This document shows, piece after piece, positions 19,960 to 29,386 of a stretch of 64,000 nt of DNA. The notes beneath the pieces were generated by a model. It searched no databases, was not told where the DNA came from, and saw nothing but the letters and a program-made list of their open reading frames with translations. The stretch lies in the NCBI GenBank assembly GCA_902632125.1, contig CACPBQ010000001.1, positions 62,001 to 126,000 of the forward strand. Direction: 5' to 3'. The translations under genes were made by a program, and so were the position numbers. This stretch comes from Paracoccaceae bacterium. Lineage in GTDB: Bacteria; Pseudomonadota; Alphaproteobacteria; Rhodobacterales; Rhodobacteraceae. The number at the start of each line of letters is the position of its first letter. Position 1 is the stretch's first letter.

Positions 19960-21051
19960 TTAATCGGTAAAGATAAGCTTCTTACCCCAACTTTCAGATT
20001 GCATTTCATTTAGTCGACTTACTGTCCGCTCAAACTCAAAAGCACCTTCTCCTTCCAAGTATAAATACTCTGGTTGAGCAGCAGCCGAGCATATAAAAAC
20101 GATACCAGCCTCATAGACGGTATCGATCAAGGTTACAAAACGCTTTGCCTCGTTAAAATTGGATCTTCCTAATTTGGGAATGTTTGCAACGATTAAAACT
20201 CTCACGCTATCAACAATTGCTAAGAAATCCGCAGGACCACGGTTTTCTCCACAAAGTTCCGAGAAAGTGAACTTAGCAACTCCGTTTGAATAAAAAGGAA
20301 ATTTAATTTCCCTTTTATTTACTGTGATATGAAAATCTTGATTTTCGTTGCCTGATAAATCCATCCAAAGATCATTCAACTTTTTTGTGGATGCTGAGTC
20401 TAGTGGACTGAAATAAACTGGAGCTCCACGTAATTTAATTTGCCTATAGTCAGTTTTACTCGCTAAATTTAAAATATTTAACTCTTTTTCAATTAGTTCT
20501 ATGAATGGAAGAAAAAGCTGCCGATTTAGGCCATTCTTATAAAGGTCCGAGGGTATTCTATTTGACGTCGTTACAATCTTTACTCCCCCATCTAACAGCA
20601 GAGTAAATAATCTTCCAACGATCATAGCATCTGTAATATCCTTTATCTGCATTTCATCTAAAGCTAAAACTTTAAAGTTTTTTATTACTCTATTAGCTAC
20701 TACAGCCAAAGGATCCTTTTTCCCCAAGCTTCGGGCTTCATGCAAGGATGTATGGATTTCTTGCATGAACGCATGGAAGTGTACTCTGCGTTTTGAAACC
20801 AAAAGATTTTCTACAAATAAATCCATAAGCATGGACTTGCCACGCCCTACACCGCCCCAAATATAAGCACCTTTCAAATTATCGGACTTTTTAAAAAAAA
20901 GAGATTTTGCTTTATTTTTTGAAACTGCATGAATAAATTTTTCCAGCTCTTCCAATATTTTTCTTTGCTCTGGATCATCATCAAGAGATCCCTCAGAAAC
21001 CATTCTTTCATATGCATCAATCAGATTTTTCATTTTATCAATTTGGCTCAA
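19960..21051 (-). CDS. zapE: cell division protein ZapE (AFG1-like ATPase)
   Basis: GAYIWGGVGRGKSMLMDLF, HFHAFMQEIH, LALDEMQIKDITDAMIVGRLF, VTTSNRIPSDLYKNGLNRQLFLPFI. Confidence 0.95.
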   Translation of the reverse strand: MSQIDKMKNLIDAYERMVSEGSLDDDPEQRKILEELEKFIHAVSKNKAKSLFFKKSDNLKGAYIWGGVGRGKSMLMDLFVENLLVSKRRVHFHAFMQEIHTSLHEARSLGKKDPLAVVANRVIKNFKVLALDEMQIKDITDAMIVGRLFTLLLDGGVKIVTTSNRIPSDLYKNGLNRQLFLPFIELIEKELNILNLASKTDYRQIKLRGAPVYFSPLDSASTKKLNDLWMDLSGNENQDFHITVNKREIKFPFYSNGVAKFTFSELCGENRGPADFLAIVDSVRVLIVANIPKLGRSNFNEAKRFVTLIDTVYEAGIVFICSAAAQPEYLYLEGEGAFEFERTVSRLNEMQSESWGKKLIFTD

Positions 21052-21129
21052 GCCTTTCGATTAATTTTAGACTAAGTTAATTAAAATATATAATCTCATC
21101 GGCCGAGTATTAATCAAAGAAATTCAATT

Positions 21130-22041
21130 TCAATTGCCTGGATAAATACCATCTATAATCTCTCGCGCATGAGTAAAAGGAAGCGAATGGGAGCCATTGC
21201 GAATAACCACATTATTAATACTAGAATTCCAACTGAAAAGAACCTCCTTACATTGAATCGGGATCACTGTGTCACAGTCACCCCAAAATGCCAGAATTTC
21301 AAAATCAGCGTTGCGCAAAGCTTTATGATCATCATAGCTATCTTTTGAAAGAATGCCTTTTATACTTGCCAAGACCGATGGCACAAATCCTTTATAAAGT
21401 AACTCGGTTAATTGCCGCTCAACGATATTGGGAACAGAACTTTTAATATCTTTATCCTTTTTAATTGATCGAGCATGTTGCAGTCCAAAAAATGTTAAAA
21501 ATAAACCCCATCCGAACAACGGGATTTTTGCTACCCTAGCAGAAATTCCAAGATTATGCCCGGTTCCTGCAGGTGCTATTAGAATCAATCTTTTTAATCT
21601 TTCTGGATTACGGGCGGAATAAGAAGCTGCGATCACTCCTCCCATAGAATAACCTACCATTTCAAACTTTTGCTTCTTTATTTCAAGTTTATTTAAAAGC
21701 TCTTCTAACTGATTAACAAAAAATGCCTTATCTTGTTTTGCTATGGGTCGGTCAGAATATCCCCTCCCATAATGGTCATAAACTAGAACACGCTTTCCAA
21801 TATTAGCATAGTGACTTGCTAAACCCTCGAATACAAAACTTGGTGTAGTTAATCCGTGTACGCAAACTACTAGGTCGCCGGTGTCAGCTCCTAGCCAACG
21901 ATAATGAACAAGACCTTTGGATAAAGTAACAAAATTGCCGGGTGCCTGGGCTCTTTCCTTGTCGCCTAGTTTTTTTTTGGTTACTTCTTTCAATATCGGT
22001 AACAAGAAGAATACTGAAAAAAGTAAGAAAGAAATAATCAA
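21130..22041 (-). CDS. alpha/beta hydrolase
   Basis: VCVHGLTTPSFVFEGL, YDHYGRGYSDRP, MVGYSMGGVIAASYSA nucleophile elbow. Confidence 0.9.
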   Translation of the reverse strand: MIISFLLFSVFFLLPILKEVTKKKLGDKERAQAPGNFVTLSKGLVHYRWLGADTGDLVVCVHGLTTPSFVFEGLASHYANIGKRVLVYDHYGRGYSDRPIAKQDKAFFVNQLEELLNKLEIKKQKFEMVGYSMGGVIAASYSARNPERLKRLILIAPAGTGHNLGISARVAKIPLFGWGLFLTFFGLQHARSIKKDKDIKSSVPNIVERQLTELLYKGFVPSVLASIKGILSKDSYDDHKALRNADFEILAFWGDCDTVIPIQCKEVLFSWNSSINNVVIRNGSHSLPFTHAREIIDGIYPGN

Positions 22042-22949
22042 TTATTTTCCAACCATGTCTGTAGAATAAAGTTCGCCGTCATCAAATCTAAATGCGCTCC
22101 TCCCCCATTTTTAAAAAGAGTAATCTCATCATCGGAAGAACGACGAAATGCCTGAATATTGTAAAAGTCAGATATCACATTTTCTTTCCTGATTACTCCG
22201 CGAGAAATTGGTATTTTTAATTCACCTATATGGTCAATAGTTGTGTCAAAACTATCAACAAAGATATTTGATCTTTGTAGTGTCCTATCATCAGCTTCAC
22301 GCATATCGGGACGGTAAGCTCCAATTAAATCGATATGTTGCCCAGCTTTTAACCATTTTCCATTTATCAAGGGCTCATTTGACATGGTTGCCGCTGAAAT
22401 AATATCAGCCGCTGAAATAGCCGTCTTCAGGTCATTTACAGCTTTTGTGTTTGAGAATTTATCTGCAAATTGTTGTGCATGTTCTGAGGTCCTGTTCCAA
22501 ACAGAAAACTGAGCATTTGGGAAAACATCTCCATAGGCTTGCCTAAGGCTATGTGCAACAGTACCAGCACCCAAAATTAAAATATTTTGACTGTTACGTC
22601 TTGCCAGTAATTTAGCCGCAAGGATGCTGTCACCAGCCGTCTTCCATTTTGTCACTAAATGAAAATCAATAACAGCGTTTAGTTCCCCAGTTTTGTCATC
22701 AAATAAATTTACTGCACCATTTATTGCTGGTTTTTTTAAATCTTTATTACCTGGAAATATTGTTGCAGATTTTATAGCAATTCCTATCCCATCAATCCAA
22801 GCCGCTCTCGAAAGTAATGTATCATTATTTCGGTATAAAAACGTATCAGATATTTCTGCCTTTTTGAGCTGATGACCTACCTCAATAGCTTCAGTTAATC
22901 CTTTCCAACTCAGAATAGGATCACAATCCTGGTAAGATATCATGTGCAC
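22038..22949 (-). CDS. ornithine cyclodeaminase/mu-crystallin family protein
   Basis: KWKTAGDSILAAKLLARRNSQNILILGAGTVAHSL, SAADIISAATMSNEPLI, HIDLIGAYRPDMREAD. Confidence 0.9.
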   Translation of the reverse strand: MHMISYQDCDPILSWKGLTEAIEVGHQLKKAEISDTFLYRNNDTLLSRAAWIDGIGIAIKSATIFPGNKDLKKPAINGAVNLFDDKTGELNAVIDFHLVTKWKTAGDSILAAKLLARRNSQNILILGAGTVAHSLRQAYGDVFPNAQFSVWNRTSEHAQQFADKFSNTKAVNDLKTAISAADIISAATMSNEPLINGKWLKAGQHIDLIGAYRPDMREADDRTLQRSNIFVDSFDTTIDHIGELKIPISRGVIRKENVISDFYNIQAFRRSSDDEITLFKNGGGAHLDLMTANFILQTWLENN

Positions 22950-23093
22950 CTTGGAAACTCCATTTTGCGTTATTAAAATTACAAACTACAGGCAATCGTC
23001 TCATTTATAAATCTTTCACATGTCAATATGTCTAAAAATTCAGTCATAGATAGCATTAAAAGAGGTTGACAAAATAAATTTTTTCAAAGCTTC

Positions 23094-23537
23094 TTACTTA
23101 TTAACACGAACCATTTTCTCAAAATTATCCAAAAAGCGTATTCGATCTTGCTTTGAAAAAGTTTTTCCGCTTCCTTGAAAGAAAGGATTTGAAGCCCGCA
23201 AATCCGAACTTAAATCCCTTAAAGCCAATGAATTACCAATATTTGCCGGATTCAATTCTTCACCGTTGGGTTTAAGAACTTTCAAGCCTTTTTTAATGCA
23301 GTGATCTGCCAAAATTATATCAGAAGTTATAACCAAATCATTCATTTCACCATTATCAACAATCCATTTATCAGCAGCGTCTGCTGCAGCAGAAACAAAA
23401 ATACTTTGGATTAAAGGATTCAAACTTGGTCGTACTCCACCATTGGATACAAGAAAAACCTCAAGTCCATTTCTGGTAGCAACTCGTTCTATTTCTTTTT
23501 TGACGGGGCAGGCATCAGCGTCGACATATACTTTCAT
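23094..23537 (-). CDS. YaiI/YqxD family (UPF0178/DUF188) protein
   Basis: MKVYVDADACPVKKEIERVATRNGLEVFLVSNG; AADAADKWIVDNGEMNDLVITSDIILA. Confidence 0.94.
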   Translation of the reverse strand: MKVYVDADACPVKKEIERVATRNGLEVFLVSNGGVRPSLNPLIQSIFVSAAADAADKWIVDNGEMNDLVITSDIILADHCIKKGLKVLKPNGEELNPANIGNSLALRDLSSDLRASNPFFQGSGKTFSKQDRIRFLDNFEKMVRVNK

Positions 23538-23590
23538 ATTCCAATCAAAAAAAACTGTCTTTTATTTTTATATTATTTTTTAAAATTCAT

Positions 23591-24424
23591 CTATCCTTCG
23601 TTTAGTAAATTGGAGTGAAATGCAATATGATCGTCTATAAATGTTGATACAAAAAAATAACTATGGTCGTAACCAGATTGCATTCTAAATTCCCCTGGTT
23701 GTCTTCGCTCCATCATTGCATTAGCCAATTTTTCTGGCCTCAACAAATCAATAAATTGGTCCTTATTACCTACGTCAATTAAGACGTTTCCATTGAAGCC
23801 TTGATTTAACATTACAATGCTGGAGTCATGCTTTAGCCACGCTCGCTCATTATTACCAAGATACGCTGACAATTGTTTTCTACCCCAATCAGCTCCAGTT
23901 GGATTACAAATAGGCGCTAAGGCAGAAATTGATTTAAAACGATCTGGCGTACCCATACCAATTGTCAACGCACCGTGCCCCCCCATGGAATGGCCCATTA
24001 TAGATTGACGGGCCATATCAACATTAAAGTTATTAAGTAAAACCTCTGTTAAATCGATCGTAATATAATCCCACATTTTAAAATTATCATTCCAAGGTTT
24101 CTCCGTTGCATTTAAATAAAATCCTGCACCCTGCCCGAGGTCATAGTCCTCGTCGTCAGGCACATTATTACCTCTTGGTGATGTATCAGGAAAAACTATC
24201 CCGACGCCAAACTCTTCAGCAGCGGACTGAGCACCAGCTTTTGTCATAGCGTTTTCGTGCGTACAAGTTAAACCAGATAGATACCAAACCAGTGGCACCG
24301 GCTCACTAGTGGCAAGTGAAGGCAAAAATAAACCAAAAACCATGTCACATTTACAAGAATCTGACCAATGCTGATAAACGCCCTGCATTCCCTCAAAACA
24401 CTTATTTTCTGACTGTATTTTCAT
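23591..24424 (-). CDS. fghA: S-formylglutathione hydrolase
   Basis: LVWYLSGLTCTHENAMTKAGAQ, FPDTSPRGNNVPDDEDYDLGQGAGFYLNAT, IMGHSMGGHGALTIG. Confidence 0.97.
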   Translation of the reverse strand: MKIQSENKCFEGMQGVYQHWSDSCKCDMVFGLFLPSLATSEPVPLVWYLSGLTCTHENAMTKAGAQSAAEEFGVGIVFPDTSPRGNNVPDDEDYDLGQGAGFYLNATEKPWNDNFKMWDYITIDLTEVLLNNFNVDMARQSIMGHSMGGHGALTIGMGTPDRFKSISALAPICNPTGADWGRKQLSAYLGNNERAWLKHDSSIVMLNQGFNGNVLIDVGNKDQFIDLLRPEKLANAMMERRQPGEFRMQSGYDHSYFFVSTFIDDHIAFHSNLLNEG

Positions 24425-24488
24425 AAAAGATCCTCAGAATGGTTCCACAAAATTTAATATCTAAAAGACACTGGTATTCAATATAAAG

Positions 24489-25424
24489 CTAATTGATACT
24501 GCTTACCCAAGCTATGGTAAAAGAAACAGTAAAGATTGAAAATACTGTAGATAAGAAAATGGCAGCAGATGCACGTTTGGGAGCTACATTATAATGCTCA
24601 GCCACCATAAATATATTTCCCGCCACAGGAAGAGATGCTGCAGCAATCATCACAGTTGCTGCATATAATTCAACTTCAAAGACGTAAAACACAGCAACAC
24701 AAACAGCTAAAGGATGTAAAATTAATTTACAAAAGCTTAGCCATGCAGCAGTTTCAAATTTCTCTGCTGATTTTTGCGCTAAAGAGGCTCCAATTGCAAA
24801 CAAAGCGCCAGGTGTGGCTGCCGATCCCAACATTATAATAAAATCACTCACAGGCCCGGGAAGCGACCAACCGCTCGCAGACCATAATAAACCGCAAATA
24901 ATTGAAACAATCATTGGGTTCTTCAATAAACCAATTAGCAATCGGTAAAAAAGAAAGATGTCTAATTTTTTATCTTTGCTAACCACAATTATCAAAATTA
25001 TCAGTGACCCAAAAACAATCAAATCCACAGCTAGTATAATCATAATAAAACCAACTGCTTTTGCACCCATTAAAATAGCGAGCATAGGTATACCCAAAAA
25101 ACCTACGTTCCCAATCACAGAACATTGCGCTTCAACCGCAGCCTCAGAAGAGGGCTTATTTTTGAACATCGCAACAGCAGTTGCTAAAAGATAAACTACT
25201 ATCGAAGCGGATAGGTAAGCTAATATGAACTCAGGGTCATAGAGTTCACCCAAAGAAAGGTCAGAAGAAAACCTAAAAAGCATGGCCGAAAGGGCAAAAT
25301 AAAAGACAAACCTTGTCAGATATGTTGTAGCCTCAGCTGAAAAAAACTTAACGATAGCCGCTGAATAGCCAAGACCGATAAGAGCAAAAAACGGTATTGT
25401 CTTATAAAAAATTTCAATCATCAA
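24489..25424 (-). CDS. AEC family transporter (auxin efflux carrier-like)
   Basis: About 10 hydrophobic segments; GNVGFLGIPMLAILMG; LAASLPVAGN-like C-terminal motif. Confidence 0.88.
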   Translation of the reverse strand: MMIEIFYKTIPFFALIGLGYSAAIVKFFSAEATTYLTRFVFYFALSAMLFRFSSDLSLGELYDPEFILAYLSASIVVYLLATAVAMFKNKPSSEAAVEAQCSVIGNVGFLGIPMLAILMGAKAVGFIMIILAVDLIVFGSLIILIIVVSKDKKLDIFLFYRLLIGLLKNPMIVSIICGLLWSASGWSLPGPVSDFIIMLGSAATPGALFAIGASLAQKSAEKFETAAWLSFCKLILHPLAVCVAVFYVFEVELYAATVMIAAASLPVAGNIFMVAEHYNVAPKRASAAIFLSTVFSIFTVSFTIAWVSSIN

Positions 25425-25470
25425 TTTGCGTTTTCAAATTAGATATAAGATTTGAACTAAGCAAAGAATT

Positions 25471-26583
25471 CTAAAAAACAACAACACTTCTTATGCTCTT
25501 TCCCTCATGCATCAGGTCAAAACCTTCATTTATATTATCAAGAGAAAAACTGTGAGTAATCATGGGGTCTATTTGAATTTTCCCTTCCATGTACCAATCT
25601 ACTATCTTAGGAACATCTGTCCGACCTCGTGCTCCCCCGAATGCCGTACCTTTCCAAACTCGTCCCGTAACTAATTGAAAAGGCCTGGTCGAGATTTCTG
25701 CACCTGCTGGAGCAACTCCAATTATTATACTTTCGCCCCAGCCTTTGTGAGCACTTTCGAGGGCGGTTCGCATTACGCTAACATTTCCTGTGGCATCAAA
25801 AGTATAATCTGCCCCCCCTCTCGTTAAATCAACTAAATGGGCAACTAAGTCATCCTTGATATCCGACGGATTAACAAAATCGGTCATTCCAAATTTTTCA
25901 GCCATTGCACGTTTGCTAGAATTTAAATCAACTCCAACTATTTGATCTGCTCCTGCGAGCCTCAAACCCTGAATTACATTTAAACCTATACCACCAAGGC
26001 CAAAAACTATAGTACGGCTTCCAATTTCAACTTTTGCCGTATTCATTACGGCACCAATTCCAGTAGTAACGCCACAGCCTATGTAGCAAACTTTTTCAAA
26101 TGGAGCTTTTGGATTTATTTTAGCTAAGGCTATTTCTGGTAAAACTGTGTGGTTAGAAAAAGTTGAGCATCCCATATAGTGCAAAATAGGATTTCCGTTT
26201 GACATACTAAAGCGACTAGTTCCGTCAGGCATAAGTCCTTTGCCCTGAGTTTCACGTATTGCTTGGCAAAGATTTGTTTTGGGATTTAAGCAATACTCGC
26301 ATTCCCTACACTCAGGCGTGTAAAGCGGTATAACATGATCGCCAACTTTTAGGTCTTTAACACCAGGGCCTAGTTCCACTACCACCCCAGCGCCTTCATG
26401 ACCAAGTATTGCCGGAAACAAACCTTCTGGATCAGCTCCTGAGAGGGTAAATTCATCAGTATGACAAATACCAGTAGCTTTGATTTCAATTAGGACTTCT
26501 CCATCTTTGGGGCCTTCCAAATTTACTTCCATAACCTCGAGAGGTTTTCCTGCTTCTAAAGCAACGGCCGCCTTTGTTTTCAT
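25471..26583 (-). CDS. frmA: S-(hydroxymethyl)glutathione dehydrogenase / class III alcohol dehydrogenase
   Basis: [70 protein letters not shown]; start moved to [17 protein letters not shown] (SD GGGGGGAGAG). Confidence 0.96.
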   Translation of the reverse strand: MKTKAAVALEAGKPLEVMEVNLEGPKDGEVLIEIKATGICHTDEFTLSGADPEGLFPAILGHEGAGVVVELGPGVKDLKVGDHVIPLYTPECRECEYCLNPKTNLCQAIRETQGKGLMPDGTSRFSMSNGNPILHYMGCSTFSNHTVLPEIALAKINPKAPFEKVCYIGCGVTTGIGAVMNTAKVEIGSRTIVFGLGGIGLNVIQGLRLAGADQIVGVDLNSSKRAMAEKFGMTDFVNPSDIKDDLVAHLVDLTRGGADYTFDATGNVSVMRTALESAHKGWGESIIIGVAPAGAEISTRPFQLVTGRVWKGTAFGGARGRTDVPKIVDWYMEGKIQIDPMITHSFSLDNINEGFDLMHEGKSIRSVVVF

Positions 26584-26923
26584 CTCTCCCCCCATTAACA
26601 ATTCACCAAGTTTAGAATGAACGGTTGAAACCAACTTGCCAAGAGGAATCTTTTTGATGTGATGTAATGAATAAAAACTAATTCACCTAAATTCTATATA
26701 AAGGAAGCTTTATATCACTCAAATAATCCAAGATCGTAGGTAAAAGCTCGGAGTTTTTTGAGCAGATCTTAATCTATAGAAATATTGGACGGAGAAGAAA
26801 TAAACTTCAATAAAGTAAAACGTTTTAAAGTTATTGAATCTTTAAACAAATTAAATCTTTTCTTATTGCATACGAATAAGAATGGAAAATTTTAATTGTT
26901 TATTGGTATTAAATTCAAGTATA

Positions 26924-26938
26924 GAACAAATAGTGAAC
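26924..26938. promoter_or_regulatory. putative alphaproteobacterial LexA/SOS box upstream of imuB
   Basis: GAACAAATAGTGAAC = GAAC-N7-GAAC, 18 bp upstream of the imuB ATG. Confidence 0.75.
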
Positions 26939-26956
26939 AAAAGTTAAAGTTTTAAA

Positions 26957-28603
26957 ATGCCTAATCGTCGAATTATTGCAATCTGGTTACCATATATGGG
27001 AGCCGAACGTATTTTGCGCAAAAACCAACACAACTCAGAAACACCAATTGCTGTTGTAGTCAAAAAATCTCAAGGTGAAATTATCACTTCTATCTCTGCT
27101 ACTGCGCAATCTGAAGGCCTTTTTATTGGACAATCTCTACGTGATGCTAGCGCTATTTGCCCACATTTATTCGTGCAAACTCAAAATTCGCATGCGGAAA
27201 CTCAATTCCTGAGGAGTATTTGTAGATGGTCTAGCAAGTTTAGTCCATGGGTAGCACCAGAAGGAAATATGGGATTAATCATGGATATAACAGGATGTTC
27301 ACACTTATTTGGTGGTGAAAATAAAATGATAAACCATATTTTGCTTGCCTATGACGAGTTAAATTTAACAACTAAAATAGGATGTGCAGACACAGTAGGA
27401 GCAGCATGGGCAGTCTCTCGATATTCTGAAGAAACATTACAAAGTTACCGAAATGGTGATGCTATTGAGCAAGAAGCACGAGCAACACGTTCTCGTTCTG
27501 CGAAGCGCTCTTTAAAGAATATATCAAATGATTTAAAAATTAATAAAAGTAGCAAATATTTTATTGTACCACCTGGCAAAATACGACAGTCAATCTCCAA
27601 TTTTCCAGTTGCAGCTCTTAGACTAGAAATCCAAACCCAAAATACATTAGCCCAACTTGGACTACGCCAAATTGGGGACATTATAAAACAACCAAGGGCA
27701 AGTATTAATCGCAGATTTGGCTTTAATTTACTAAAAAGAGTTGACCAAGCACTAGGAAACCTACCAGAACCTATCTCACCATTACAGCCAGAGCTAAATT
27801 TTGGTGTAAGAATTAGTTTTCCTGATCCAATCGGATTAAAACCTGACATTATAGCCGGTCTTGATCGTATATTAGACCGCCTTTGTTCTAATTTAAAAAA
27901 GAAAAATCTGGGCGCACAAAAAATTTTATTACAAGCTTTCCAAACTAATAGTACAACAAAAAGCATCGAAGTGGGATTAGCCCAGCCCTCGAACTCTTTT
28001 AGGCATATTCGTGATCTACTCATAGTTAAACTTGACGGTTTGGATATCCAATTTGGGATTGATATTTTACGATTAGAAGCCACTAGAACCGAAATGTTCA
28101 CCAAAGATAAGCACATTGGACATTTAGTGGTAAGTAAGAACAATAAGTCTCGCACTGAAAAAAACATAAAACCGGAAAACTTGATCTCCAAATTAGGTGT
28201 TAGAATTGGCTTAGAAAGCATTATACGATTACATCCGGCGACAAGTAATATACCTGAAAAAACATACAATGTATTGTCAGCCGCATGGTCTGAGCCAGCA
28301 AAAGAGTGGCCAAAACCAATATCTTATCGACCAGTCCAATTATGGAGTCCCGAAATTATCAATGCCCCTGACAAACCAAACCCTTTATCAGAATTCAAAT
28401 GGCGTGGAAAAATATGGTATATTACTGAGAGCCGTGGGCCAGAACGAATTTCACCTGAATGGTGGCTAGATGACCCAAAGTGGCGTAGTGGAGTTCGGGA
28501 CTACTGGTTTGTTCAGTGTGATACAGGCGATCGCTTATGGATTTATTATGCTCACGGCGGATTAATGTCATCTGGCTGGTTTTGCCAAGGCAAATTTTCA
28601 TAA
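26957..28603 (+). CDS. imuB: ImuB-type Y-family DNA polymerase-like protein (DNA damage mutagenesis)
   Basis: RRIIAIWLPYMGAERI, ITSISATAQSEGLFIGQSLRDASAICPHL, LIMDITGCSHLFGGE, C-terminal DRLWIYYAHGGLMSSGWFCQGKF; the acidic polymerase residues are replaced, as in ImuB. Confidence 0.93.
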   Translation: MPNRRIIAIWLPYMGAERILRKNQHNSETPIAVVVKKSQGEIITSISATAQSEGLFIGQSLRDASAICPHLFVQTQNSHAETQFLRSICRWSSKFSPWVAPEGNMGLIMDITGCSHLFGGENKMINHILLAYDELNLTTKIGCADTVGAAWAVSRYSEETLQSYRNGDAIEQEARATRSRSAKRSLKNISNDLKINKSSKYFIVPPGKIRQSISNFPVAALRLEIQTQNTLAQLGLRQIGDIIKQPRASINRRFGFNLLKRVDQALGNLPEPISPLQPELNFGVRISFPDPIGLKPDIIAGLDRILDRLCSNLKKKNLGAQKILLQAFQTNSTTKSIEVGLAQPSNSFRHIRDLLIVKLDGLDIQFGIDILRLEATRTEMFTKDKHIGHLVVSKNNKSRTEKNIKPENLISKLGVRIGLESIIRLHPATSNIPEKTYNVLSAAWSEPAKEWPKPISYRPVQLWSPEIINAPDKPNPLSEFKWRGKIWYITESRGPERISPEWWLDDPKWRSGVRDYWFVQCDTGDRLWIYYAHGGLMSSGWFCQGKFS

Positions 28604-28671
28604 TGCAATCAGAGTATAAATCTTTGTTTCACTAAAGGCTCTGCCTCATCAAACTAAAGGTAAATCAGATT

Positions 28672-28854
28672 TCAGCCACTGGGCACAGGCTCTGGTAAAA
28701 TATCCAAATTTTCAGGAATTTTAAGCTCCGGAGCTGGAGCAACCAATATTCCCTGCCCCATGTCTATATCATAGCGATCAACCACTTCACCATTATTCGA
28801 ACTACACCCCGAACAAAAAATCAAAAATATAATTAGAAAAATAGATATACGCAT
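28672..28854 (-). CDS. short lipoprotein (60 aa), possibly a reduced DUF3035/BamF-like protein
   Basis: Lipobox FCSGC; PAPELKIPENLDILPEPVPSG resembles the N-terminal part of DUF3035; follows lspA. Confidence 0.55.
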   Translation of the reverse strand: MRISIFLIIFLIFCSGCSSNNGEVVDRYDIDMGQGILVAPAPELKIPENLDILPEPVPSG

Positions 28855-28914
28855 TTATTTGTGAATTCTCCTAAAAATTTAAATAAAATAAAATGATAAT
28901 TTATCCAAATTATT

Positions 28915-29385
28915 TCATTCTCTTTCACTTCCCGGGAATAAAGCTAAACCAACCGCCCCTATAAAAATAAAAACATCTGCGAAGTTAAATACAAATGGAT
29001 TATAAATACCGCAGCAAGACATATTCAAAAAGTCGGCAACAGCGCCATCATAAATAATGCGATCAAAAGCATTAGCTAACGCACCACCACATAATAGGGC
29101 TGCAAAACTTACTTGCAGTTTACTCACATTTGCTCGGTATATCCATAAAATTATCAAGCTACTAATAATAATTGATAGTGCTATTAGAAAATATGATTTT
29201 AGTTCGCTTTGCTGCCCAAAGAGGCCAAAATTAACACCATAATTCCAACCCATTCGAAAATTCACAAAGGGAGGAAATACATCAATTGAATTTAATGAAA
29301 TTAAATTTAGCCAAAAAACAACAAACCATTTAGAGAATTGATCAATGCAAAACGCGGTTATTAATATTAGATAAAATTTTTTCAT
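28915..29385 (-). CDS. lspA: signal peptidase II (lipoprotein signal peptidase)
   Basis: ITAFCIDQFSKWFVV, NYGVNFGLF, GGALANAFDRIIYDGAVADFLN, FNFADVFIFIGAV. Confidence 0.95.
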   Translation of the reverse strand: MKKFYLILITAFCIDQFSKWFVVFWLNLISLNSIDVFPPFVNFRMGWNYGVNFGLFGQQSELKSYFLIALSIIISSLIILWIYRANVSKLQVSFAALLCGGALANAFDRIIYDGAVADFLNMSCCGIYNPFVFNFADVFIFIGAVGLALFPGSERE

Positions 29386-29386
29386 T

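Noticed and set aside
27445-28269. 274-aa open frame antisense to imuB
   Set aside because: Composition is that of an antisense shadow ORF, with no recognisable domain; imuB on the + strand fully explains the conservation-type motifs.
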